A stretch of 64,000 nucleotides of DNA from Paenibacillus pinisoli (GTDB taxonomy: Bacteria > Bacillota > Bacilli > Paenibacillales > Paenibacillaceae): NCBI RefSeq assembly GCF_003605435.1, contig NZ_QXQB01000001.1, positions 1,488,001 through 1,552,000 of the forward strand. Direction: 5' to 3'. Of the stretch, positions 53,711 to 61,368 are shown piece by piece; positions within the stretch are counted from its first letter, which is position 1, and each line of letters begins with the position of its first letter. A program made the translations under genes and the position numbers. The notes below the pieces were generated by a model. That model worked only from the letters and a program-made list of their open reading frames with translations, was not told where the DNA came from and ran no database searches.

Positions 53711-53726
53711 CCGCCTCTAGAGGCGG
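53711..53726. promoter_or_regulatory. Perfect 16-bp palindrome between divergent genes
   Basis: CCGCCTCTAGAGGCGG is identical on both strands. It lies 160 bp upstream of the stress unit and 87 bp upstream of the NlpC/P60 gene, in the shared promoter region. It could be an operator or a small hairpin. No promoter hexamers could be assigned with confidence. Confidence 0.45.
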
Positions 53727-53812
53727 AATTGGGCACAGGACCATATTTTGTGGGGTTAAAACGGTTCCAAAGCCTATGTTACGGTAGTTGTACCAACCAG
53801 GAGGTGCAAACA

Positions 53813-54382
53813 ATGAAACAAAACATATTCGCGAAAACACTCGTAGCAGGCGCCGTAACAACAGCGTTGCTTGTAACAGGATTTACACCATTGCAGCACG
53901 GAGCAGATACTACGGCATATGCCGCAACAGCATCGAGCAAATCAGCCAAGATTGAAGCAACAATCAAGCTGGGCGGCAAGTATATGGGTACGCCTTACGA
54001 ATTCGGATCGAACCGCAGCAATACAAGAACGTTCGATTGCTCCGATTTCGTCAAGCATATCTTTAAACAAGCGGCAGGCGTGACACTGCCCGGATCTTCC
54101 GCCACTCAAGCAAGCTATGTGAAGAAGCATTCCACTGTGAAGACAAGCTGGTCCAGCCTGAAGCGCGGCGATCTCGTATTCTTCATGTCTTATAAAGGCT
54201 CCAGCGCATCGAATTATTCCAAGCTCAACAAGTCGAAGCAGAAAGTAACGCATGTCGCTCTGTACTTGGGCAACGGCAAAGTGCTGCACACGTATTCCCA
54301 AAAAAGCGGCGGCGTACGCGTCGACTCCATCAAAGGCACACAATGGGAACACCGCATGATCTTCGGCGGCAGCGTACTGTAG
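53813..54382 (+). CDS. Secreted NlpC/P60 family peptidase
   Basis: 189 residues from the ATG at 53813 (AGGAGGTG). Signal peptide MKQNIFAKTLVAGAVTTALL to AYAATA. Catalytic Cys in NTRTFDCSDFVKHIFKQAAG, His in KVTHVALYLGNGKVLH, and YMGTPYEFGSN, RGDLVFFMSYKG blocks complete the fold. It cleaves peptidoglycan stem peptides (gamma-D-Glu-diamino acid type). No SH3 or LysM wall-binding domain is attached. Divergent from the envelope-stress unit, a fitting neighbour. Confidence 0.93.
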   Translation: MKQNIFAKTLVAGAVTTALLVTGFTPLQHGADTTAYAATASSKSAKIEATIKLGGKYMGTPYEFGSNRSNTRTFDCSDFVKHIFKQAAGVTLPGSSATQASYVKKHSTVKTSWSSLKRGDLVFFMSYKGSSASNYSKLNKSKQKVTHVALYLGNGKVLHTYSQKSGGVRVDSIKGTQWEHRMIFGGSVL

Positions 54383-54418
54383 AGATTGTGTGATTCATCT
54401 ATTATATCCGTTTCGAAA

Positions 54419-54454
54419 AATGCCGAAGGGGCCATCACGCGCTCCTTCGGCATT
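54419..54454 (+). terminator. Terminator after NlpC/P60 gene
   Basis: AATGCCGAAGG pairs with CCTTCGGCATT around a 14-base loop, followed by CTTTATTTG. It lies 36 bp after the stop. Confidence 0.88.
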
Positions 54455-54608
54455 CTTTATTTGATCGTTACATATCGCATATCGCTTCTCGACAGCAGCT
54501 TGCCTTCGGTTGCTTTGAATGGGCTGAGGTCAAGCGCTTTGGCCGAGCTACCACATCATAGATCGCATACCCTCGGCTACACACGCTGCTAAGTACCGTT
54601 AAATCAAG

Positions 54609-55558
54609 AATCAGCACTTTTGGCGCGTGCAGCGTTACGTAGCACCGTTGCAGCTTCGAATTGAGCGAATTTGAGCTTCTAACGACGCACAGCAACGCTG
54701 CATTTACGAATCAGCACTTTTGGCGCGTGCAGCGTTGCGTGGTACCGTTGCAGCTTCGAATTGAGCGAATTCGAGCTTCTAACGACGCACAGCAACGCTG
54801 CATTCACGAATCAGCACTTTTGGCGCGTGCAGCGTTGCGTAGCACCGTTGCAGCTTCGAATTGAGTGAATTCGAGCTTCTAACGTCGCACAGCAACGCTG
54901 CATTCACGAATCAGCACTTTTGGCGCGTGCAACGTTGCGTAGCACCGTTGCAGCTTCGAATTGAGCGAATTTGAGCTTCTAACGACGCACAGCAACGCTG
55001 CATTCACGAATCAGCACTTTTGGCGCGTGCAGCGTTGCGTAGCACCGTTGCAGCTTCGAAATGAGCGAATTCGAGCTTCTAACGACGCACAGCAACGCTG
55101 CATTCACGAATCAGCACTTTTGGCGCGTGCAGCGTTGCGTGGCACCGTTGCAGCTTCGAATTGAGCGAATTCGAGCTTCTAACGACGCACAGCAACGCTG
55201 CATTCACGAATCAGCACTTTTGGCGCGTGCAGCGTTGCGTGGCACCGTTGCAGCTTCGAATTGAGCGAATTCGAGCTTCTAACGACGCACAGCAACGCTG
55301 CATTCACGAATCAGCACTTTTGGCGCGTGCAGCGTTGCGTGGCACCGTTGCAGCTTCGAATTGAGCGAATTCGAGCTTCTAACGACGCACAGCAACGCTG
55401 CATTCACGAATCAGCACTTTTGGCGCGTGCAGCGTTGCGTGGCACCGTTGCAGCTTCGAATTGAGCGAATTCGAGCTTCTAACGACGCACAGCAACGCTG
55501 CATTCACGAATCAGCACTTTTGGCGCGTGCAGCGTTGCGTGGCACCGTTGCAGCTTCG
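54609..55558. repeat. 100-bp tandem repeat array, 9.5 nearly identical units
   Basis: AATCAGCACTTTT recurs at exactly 54609, 54709, 54809, 54909, 55009, 55109, 55209, 55309, 55409 and 55509. Units differ at only a few positions, and the first two are the most diverged. Each unit contains an 11-bp inverted repeat GCAACGCTGCA / TGCAGCGTTGC with about 25 bp between, able to form a hairpin. Because 100 is not a multiple of three, overlapping 67-codon frames (MSEFELLTTHSNAAF...) appear in each unit; they lack ribosome sites and are not real. The 155 bp before the array (54455-54608) hold nothing recognisable. Confidence 0.96.
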
Positions 55559-55628
55559 TTGAAATTGCAACTCTGCCAAACAAGTACGAACGTATTGCGT
55601 CGCAACACGTTCTACGCCTTTTTAGACT

Positions 55629-55825
55629 TTATTTCTGGGTGAAACGGATTAGCCCCTTGAGGTTGTCCAGATGCTTTTCCAGATGATCCATCGTCTCGAA
55701 GAAGCCATACTCTTTGCCATATCCAGCACGGTTTGCAGCGCTTCGGCTGATATGTAGTGAGCGATGTTGATTAGCTTTGTGCGGCCGTCCTGCTCATCGA
55801 AGATGATCATACGCCTTAGCCGCAT
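55629..55825 (-). pseudogene. SRPBCC (AHSA1) domain fragment with frameshift
   Basis: The minus strand reads MIIFDEQDGRTKLINIAHYI, SAEALQTVLDM, then after a one-base shift YGKEYGFFETMDHLEKHLDN and LKGLIRFTQK, stop at 55629. This is the C-terminal third of an activator-of-Hsp90-ATPase-like SRPBCC protein. The N-terminal part is absent, and the upstream 200 bp give no family match. Confidence 0.7.
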
Positions 55826-56041
55826 GTCTCATTCTCGTTTGAACTTACCGGCCGAACTTTTCGCTGAATGGATCGGAGTCAGTGTTTCACCCGTTATAGT
55901 ATCCAATTTAATTAGTTCATATCGGCCGGCCTGTTCATTTTCGGGATCAATCCACTTCCACATCCACATGTAAATATAATCATAAAAAAACAAACATCTC
56001 ATCCGTGTCTTGCAGCAAAAAATCGGCTTCACCACTAAGAT

Positions 56042-56257
56042 TCAACCTTCCCAATGACTTATCGTATAGATGCAGCAATTATCCCCCCTCAGAATATGGC
56101 CGCCCCTTATAATTTCAACTTCTAAGCCAAGCACCTCCTGGAACATCTCCAGTTCCCATTTGTACAGATTGAAGCAGGCTTTCGCCGCCTCACAAATTGG
56201 ACAATGCTTCTCTATATAACTGCAGCTTCCCTCTTCTTGTGCGATTTCTTCGGCCAT
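56042..56257 (-). pseudogene. C-terminal fragment of a SufR/ArsR-like regulator
   Basis: 71 residues: EEGSCSYIEKHCPICEAAKA, ELEMFQEVLGLEVEIIRGGH, ILRGDNCCIYTISHWEG. The CPI...AAKA...C, EVE and GD..C.Y pattern resembles the C-terminal effector half of winged-helix regulators that bind metals or Fe-S clusters (several Cys remain). The DNA-binding half is missing, with a TGA shortly upstream in the same frame. The 480 bp from 56258 to 56740 show only the membrane remnant listed next. Confidence 0.5.
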
Positions 56258-56423
56258 ATAGCCTTCAGCTGTTCAGAATTGCCCTGTGCACGCAACGAGC
56301 GGCTCAATAGCGTTTTTCTTTGTGAAAGAAGGCGAAGCCGGTTAAGTGTCCGGCAACCCGCAATTTGCCGACTCGTTCACTCCTTGCGTTGCGATAGGAT
56401 TTGGGGAGGCATCATTGCAAAAT

Positions 56424-56537
56424 AGTCAAACGGCAGGCGATACCTTAGTGTCAGGAATTACGATTACCATGCTGTTTGTTCTTGGACTGGCGCTGCCTAG
56501 CTTTGCAGCCAGCATCCGCACCAAAAATGCTCATTAA
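56424..56537 (+). pseudogene. Last membrane segment of a transporter, remnant
   Basis: The plus strand reads NSQTAGDTLVSGITITMLFV then LGLALPSFAASIRTKNAH and stops at 56537. One long hydrophobic helix followed by a short basic tail looks like the end of an MFS-type permease. Upstream sequence is not transporter-like. Evidence is weak. Confidence 0.35.
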
Positions 56538-56740
56538 TCAACAGATTACTAAGTTCCATAATTTTCTCTTCATTAAAGAGAAAGAATCGATCTTAATCTT
56601 TCTGTATTGCGGGTTGATTTCTTTTCCCCTATTCATGGAAATCGCTAAATTTCCTTATCAATGTAATTCAATAAAAGGCGGCATCAATGGTATCATTACA
56701 AGCATATGGACATTCTTGATGGATTGAGGGAATACAATCG

Positions 56741-58189
56741 ATGTGGAAACCTGACCGAGAGAGCAAGAAACCGCTGTACGCCCAGATCGCGGATCACCTG
56801 GAGCAGCGCATATCCTATGGCGAGTTTCCGCCCGGCAGCCAGCTGCCTTCGGAGCGAAAATTGGCCGAGCAGCTCGGCGTGAACCGCAGCACGGTTATTC
56901 TGGCGTTCTCCGAGCTTCGCTCTATGGGGATAATTGAAGGGAAATCCGGCAGCGGCACGCGCGTTACGATGACCAAATGGGGTGCGACGCCCAAGCATAC
57001 GCCAAATTGGAAGCGGTACGCCGAAGGCGGCAACTTTTTGCCCAATCTGCCGTTCATGAGACGCATTCGGGAAGCGCTAAGCGGGGCTCCTGCCCTGATT
57101 GATTTCGCCAGCGGGGAGCTGTCGGGCGATCTGGCGCCGAGCGAGGAAATTTCAAATCTGATGAGCCGCCATCAATATACGGCTTATCTGGGCTACGACC
57201 ATCCTCAAGGGTATATCCCGCTAAGACAAGTGCTGGTACCCTATCTGAACAAATACCGTCAAATTCAGACGACCGAGTCGTCCATTCTGATTACATCGGG
57301 TTCTCAGCAATCCTTGTATCTCATTACCCAATGCTTATTGTCTCCCGGAGATGCTGTAGCGATCGAGGACCCATCCTACTGCTACTCACTGCCAATGTTT
57401 CAATCCGCCGGTCTCCGGCTGTTCCGTCTGCCCGTTGACCGGGACGGCGCATGTCCGGAGGATCTTCGCGCCTTGTACCGGCGGCACCGGATCAAGATGG
57501 TCTTCCTGAATCCGAACTACCAAAACCCAACTGGCGCCGTACTCGGCATGGAGCGCCGGAAGCGTCTGCTGGAGCTGGCAAGCGAGCTTGGCCTTCCCGT
57601 TGTGGAGGATGATCCGTTCAGCCTCACCTCCTACGGAGGCATGCCGCCAGCGCCGCTGAAAGCGATGGATGCCGCCGGTTCTGTCCTCTATATCGGTTCG
57701 TTCTCGAAGATTGCGGCATCGGGCCTCCGTGTCGGCTGGATGGTTGCGCCCAATGCCATTGTAGAGAGACTGGCTGATGCCCGGCAGCAGATGGACTTTG
57801 GCCTAAGCGTCATTCCCCAGCAAGTCGCCGCCCAGTTCCTGAAATCCGATTATTTCGAGCCGCATCTGGACCGGCTGCGCATGCAGCTGCAGTTCAAGCG
57901 CGATTTGCTGATCGCCGCACTGAAGCGTGAGCTGACCGGCCTGATCTCATTCACGGTGCCGGAGGGCGGTCTGCATCTGTGGTGCAAGCTGGTGCCGCAG
58001 GTCCATGACGGCAAGCTGCTGGAGGAAGCGATCCGCAGAGGCGTCGTGTTCGTGCCGGGCAGCGTGTACGGCTCCGATTCCGGCTATGTGCGCTTTACCT
58101 TCGCAAGGGCCAGAGCCGAGGACATCGATGCCGGCATCTCACGGTTCGCCGAAGCGCTGCGCGCCTTGCTGGAGGTGCCTTCTCCCTGA
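56741..58189 (+). CDS. MocR/PdxR family regulator: GntR helix-turn-helix fused to aminotransferase
   Basis: 482 residues. N-terminal winged helix KKPLYAQIADHLEQRISYGE, PPGSQLPSERKLAEQLGVNR, STVILAFSELRSMG. From about residue 115 a type I aminotransferase fold: YDHPQGYIPLRQVL, TSGSQQSLYLITQCLLSPGD, NPNYQNPTGAVLGMERRKRL, and YIGSFSKIAASGLRVGWMVA, whose Lys binds pyridoxal phosphate. Such proteins regulate vitamin B6 or amino-acid genes; the target is not evident because the left neighbour is a remnant and the right one is convergent. Confidence 0.93.
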   Translation: MWKPDRESKKPLYAQIADHLEQRISYGEFPPGSQLPSERKLAEQLGVNRSTVILAFSELRSMGIIEGKSGSGTRVTMTKWGATPKHTPNWKRYAEGGNFLPNLPFMRRIREALSGAPALIDFASGELSGDLAPSEEISNLMSRHQYTAYLGYDHPQGYIPLRQVLVPYLNKYRQIQTTESSILITSGSQQSLYLITQCLLSPGDAVAIEDPSYCYSLPMFQSAGLRLFRLPVDRDGACPEDLRALYRRHRIKMVFLNPNYQNPTGAVLGMERRKRLLELASELGLPVVEDDPFSLTSYGGMPPAPLKAMDAAGSVLYIGSFSKIAASGLRVGWMVAPNAIVERLADARQQMDFGLSVIPQQVAAQFLKSDYFEPHLDRLRMQLQFKRDLLIAALKRELTGLISFTVPEGGLHLWCKLVPQVHDGKLLEEAIRRGVVFVPGSVYGSDSGYVRFTFARARAEDIDAGISRFAEALRALLEVPSP

Positions 58190-58197
58190 ATCAAAAT

Positions 58198-58223
58198 AAC
58201 CTCCGGGCTATAGCCCGGAGGTT
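58198..58223. terminator. Hairpin between convergent MocR gene and small membrane gene
   Basis: AACCTCCGGGC and GCCCGGAGGTT form a perfect 11-bp stem with a TATA loop. The minus strand continues ATTTTGATTC, so it serves best the minus-strand gene at 58258 but can stop both. Confidence 0.85.
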
Positions 58224-58257
58224 ACGTATATCGTAGCATGGCTTCATTCGCCGGCCC

Positions 58258-58452
58258 TTACAGCCATATTAATAGCGCTGCTACTATTATAATGCCTGCA
58301 ATGTAGATGATGCCGAGACGCAGCCACTTGCGTCCGGTTTGCTGGGAATAACGCGGATCCTCCACCTTGTTGCTTGCGGAGCGGCCAACCAAAATGGTCG
58401 AGATCAAGCCGGCTGCCATAACCAATATAATAATGAGGTACAACCATTCCAT
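58258..58452 (-). CDS. Small hypothetical membrane protein
   Basis: 64 residues from the ATG at 58452 (AGGTGAT upstream). Two membrane helices: MEWLYLIIILVMAAGLISTI and LGIIYIAGIIIVAALLIWL, with a short polar loop (GRSASNKVEDPRYSQQTGRK) between. No family assigned. Its own terminator on one side and a kinase gene starting the next block suggest a single-gene unit. Confidence 0.7.
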   Translation of the reverse strand: MEWLYLIIILVMAAGLISTILVGRSASNKVEDPRYSQQTGRKWLRLGIIYIAGIIIVAALLIWL

Positions 58453-58571
58453 AATTATCACCTGCCTGATGAATGATTATACAGCCATTATAAATAGAGG
58501 CTGACGCTTTCGCACCCGCCATTGCAGAATTGTTTCCACCATCCATTTGCCAGCGCGAACGCATTCATTTC

Positions 58572-59873
58572 TTACAATAAAGGAAGCTCAACATGCACCT
58601 CTGTGCCCGCATGAAGCTCACTCTTCACCTCGATACGCCCTTCAAAGTGGTCCGTCAGCTTTTTCACCATAAAGAGCCCAATTCCTTGACCGCTCTTATC
58701 TGTATTCATTTTCTCATACTTACGGAATAGCTTCTCCAACTGCTCATTCGTCATCCCGACGCCATGATCGCGAATATCCAGAAGCAGCATCCCATCCCGA
58801 AGAGCGGCTTGCACCGATACCGATGAACCTTCATGGCTGTATTTGATCGCATTGCTGATCAGATTGGAGACGATGAGCTTGAAGCCGATGCTGCTGCCAT
58901 AGATTTGAGCTTCCTGCACTTCAATCAGTGCCTGGCACTCCACTCCTTGGGTACGCGCTTTTGTAGACATCATATCCAGCACCTCGTCCAACAAAGGCTT
59001 TACGCTCACCGCTTCCTTCTGCCACAGCGTATCTGTCGATAGCAGCTGCTCTGTATTGATGATATGGGCGATTTCATGATCGATCACGTCCACATAATCG
59101 ACGATAGCTTGCAGCTTGCGCCGATGATCCTCGCCAAGCTCGCCGCGGGGGCTGAGCATCAGCATTGCATAAGCGCGTATCACGGTCAGCGGGTTGCGCA
59201 CCTCATGCGATACGGCATGGGCAAAATCAAGCTTTTGCTTATAAAGATCCATCTCCGACTGCATCTCCATATGCACGGCAGGGGACGGGAAAATGACCGA
59301 ACGTTTGGTATCCCCATAGAACATAGAAGGGGCCAGGGAATCATCCGTCATAAAATATTCATGAAATCGCAGCATCTCATTCTGCACATGAGCGGGTATA
59401 ATGTTGGCATTATAAGCGCATACGCCCACCATTCGGGCATTCTGAACGGAAGCATCGCAGCGGTGCTCATAAGTGATAAGCTGTTCCTCGATCTTCGCAT
59501 CCTCATCCCATGGCACATGGCCCCATGACCGTATAGCCCGCAGGTCCTGCTGCAAGGGCGTGAACAGCCTGGCGAAATTGTTCATGACATCCGTCACCAG
59601 CAGCATGCCGTGCTCATAATAAAACTCGGCATGATTGACGTAATGTATCCGTTCCATAGCCTCGCTTCCTACACGGGCGGCAAGCGCTTCGATAATTTCA
59701 TGATAGTTCGATTCACTATCGATTAATACGACATGTTCGTCTTGAATAAGTCCGTTGATTAGAAACGATGCGGCATTTTTAATATAAGCATCGTGATTCG
59801 AAAAGTAGTAGAGAATGTGCGCTCCATTAGTCACGTCGACTTGATCCATTAGAGATATCGTATTCGGGCTCAT
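58572..59873 (-). CDS. Histidine kinase with MEDS sensory domain
   Basis: 433 residues, no membrane segment, from the ATG at 59873 (AAGGAAG upstream). N-terminal MEDS/DcmR-like domain: VTNGAHILYYFSNHDAYIKN, AASFLINGLIQDEHVVLIDS and RIHYVNHAEFYY, present in proteins that sense one-carbon or stress signals. Then HisKA with HAVSHEVRNPLTVIRAYAML and ATPase FKLIVSNLISNAIKYSHEGS, DHGVGMTNEQLEKLFRKYEK, GQGIGLFMVKKLTDHF. No response regulator gene is adjacent, so it is an orphan kinase; the Bacillus parallel would be kinases feeding a phosphorelay. Confidence 0.88.
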   Translation of the reverse strand: MSPNTISLMDQVDVTNGAHILYYFSNHDAYIKNAASFLINGLIQDEHVVLIDSESNYHEIIEALAARVGSEAMERIHYVNHAEFYYEHGMLLVTDVMNNFARLFTPLQQDLRAIRSWGHVPWDEDAKIEEQLITYEHRCDASVQNARMVGVCAYNANIIPAHVQNEMLRFHEYFMTDDSLAPSMFYGDTKRSVIFPSPAVHMEMQSEMDLYKQKLDFAHAVSHEVRNPLTVIRAYAMLMLSPRGELGEDHRRKLQAIVDYVDVIDHEIAHIINTEQLLSTDTLWQKEAVSVKPLLDEVLDMMSTKARTQGVECQALIEVQEAQIYGSSIGFKLIVSNLISNAIKYSHEGSSVSVQAALRDGMLLLDIRDHGVGMTNEQLEKLFRKYEKMNTDKSGQGIGLFMVKKLTDHFEGRIEVKSELHAGTEVHVELPLL

Positions 59874-60046
59874 CACATACTTCCTTCGCGTTATAGTTGG
59901 CTTCACCTTACTCATTCTACGCGTGAAGTGCCTTCCCTTTATTCCCGACAAAAAAGACATGAAAAGATTAATTAATGCATAATTTTTCCTATTTTAAGCA
60001 TTAAAATGAAATGAAATTTTGAATTCATTTTCGCTTCCATAGAAAA

Positions 60047-60078
60047 AAAGCGGCTATACCATTAGGCATAACCGCTTT
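60047..60078 (-). terminator. Terminator of siderophore-binding gene 60091
   Basis: AAAGCGG at 60047-60053 pairs with CCGCTTT at 60072-60078, with GGC/GCC-type inner pairing. A run of A at 60043-60049 gives T residues on the minus strand. Confidence 0.85.
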
Positions 60079-60090
60079 ACTCACTTCTAT

Positions 60091-61041
60091 TTATTTGCCG
60101 AGAAAGCTCTCGGTGAAGAACTCAAGCTGATGCTCCAGGCTAAGCGGATCTCTGAAGTAGAACGACTTGGCGTTTGCTTCAAACACGCGATTTTGCTGAA
60201 CTGCCAGAATGTTATTATACGTCTGCGTTTCCTGGAATGTATTGTCCTCTTCCGAGTTTTTGCTGAAGATGACATAGTCTCCAAAATAATCGCCGAGCAC
60301 TTCCGTCGACACCGCGAAGAATCCGTCCTTCACTGTTGCCGCTTTAACCTTCTCCGGCATTTTTAGTTGGAAGAGCTGATACAGGATTTCGGTACCTCTG
60401 CCGAAATTATCGCCGTACACATACAGCTGCTTGCTGAATGTCTCGATGACAGATACAGTTGCGTCATCGCCAATTTTGGCTCTGATTTCTTCCCCTGCCT
60501 GCTGCGCCCGTTTCTTGAAGTCTTCTACCCATTCACGGGCTTCCTTCTCCTTATTCAGCAGCTTCCCTACCTCAACCTGCTGCTCCAAGTAGTCAACTTT
60601 ATCATAAGTGTAGATGACAGTCGGAGCGATCTGCTTGAACTTGTCGAGGTTATTCGTTCCGTCCATCCCGATAATCAAATCCGGCTCAAGCTCCATAATT
60701 TTTTCGACGCTCTCGTCGGAGATCACTTCTACGTCCTTCAATTGCTCTTGAAATCTTGGATTTTCCTTGGACATTTCATCCACTCCCACAACGGGGACGC
60801 CAAGAGCCAATACATTGCCTGTCAGAAAACGGGTCAGCACAACTACCCGCTGAGGGTTAAGCGGAACTTCGACTGGACCTGCCTCCGACTCATACATGAA
60901 TGTGCCGGTGCCGGACGTCTCCTGTCCGCTGTTCGAGCCCGTTCCGGCGGGTTCTGGAGCTCCTTTATCCGCTTGATTGCCGCAAGCCCCGACTACGATT
61001 GCTGCAGCTAGCAGGAACAATGGTAATAACAACTTTTTCAT
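60091..61041 (-). CDS. Iron-siderophore ABC transporter substrate-binding lipoprotein
   Basis: 316 residues from the ATG at 61041 (AAGGAG site). Lipobox AIVVGAC, then a Gly/Ser/Asn linker. FepB/FeuA-like body: GPVEVPLNPQRVVVLTRFLT, PVVGVDEMSKENPRF, IMELEPDLIIGMDG, NFGRGTEILYQLFQLKMPEK and SLEHQLEFFTESFLGK. A perfect Fur box lies 54 bp upstream of the start. As with the receptor at 23911 there is no permease beside it, but a Btr-like activator gene follows upstream on the same strand, as in the Bacillus feu system. Confidence 0.93.
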   Translation of the reverse strand: MKKLLLPLFLLAAAIVVGACGNQADKGAPEPAGTGSNSGQETSGTGTFMYESEAGPVEVPLNPQRVVVLTRFLTGNVLALGVPVVGVDEMSKENPRFQEQLKDVEVISDESVEKIMELEPDLIIGMDGTNNLDKFKQIAPTVIYTYDKVDYLEQQVEVGKLLNKEKEAREWVEDFKKRAQQAGEEIRAKIGDDATVSVIETFSKQLYVYGDNFGRGTEILYQLFQLKMPEKVKAATVKDGFFAVSTEVLGDYFGDYVIFSKNSEEDNTFQETQTYNNILAVQQNRVFEANAKSFYFRDPLSLEHQLEFFTESFLGK

Positions 61042-61094
61042 TTTTATTTCTCTCCTTGTCTCGATGCTTGATCGTGTCAGCATTCTTTTAATAG

Positions 61095-61109
61095 TGATAA
61101 TCATTATCA
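61095..61109. promoter_or_regulatory. Perfect Fur box
   Basis: TGATAATCATTATCA matches the 7-1-7 Fur consensus at every position. It lies just upstream of the siderophore-binding lipoprotein gene and predicts repression when iron is plentiful. Confidence 0.92.
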
Positions 61110-61368
61110 ATATAGGGTCAAAAAAAATGCCTCTCTAGCGGCCATATGCAACCAGCTTAAGATTAACCGGAATCTGCACTGCCTGCTTCATGAGGTCCTT
61201 CCCTTGTACTGCTTATCGCATCCACGCTGGCTGTCAGCATGACGAAATTCCAATCGTTAATTCTCTGCCATTTCCTCCTTAAGCTAACGGCCCGTCTTAA
61301 TCACTTCGTTAATTATAAGAAGCAAGCCGTCAGCATACCATGGCATTATGTTCGGAGTTTTACTTGCA

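Noticed and set aside
54609..55558. CRISPR array or repeated small genes at the 100-bp repeats
   Set aside because: There are no spacers. The 67-codon frames arise from the period being out of phase with codons and have no ribosome sites.
55829..56035. Minus-strand 68-codon frame
   Set aside because: No ribosome site and no recognisable family; it lies among decayed gene pieces, so it was left as intergenic.
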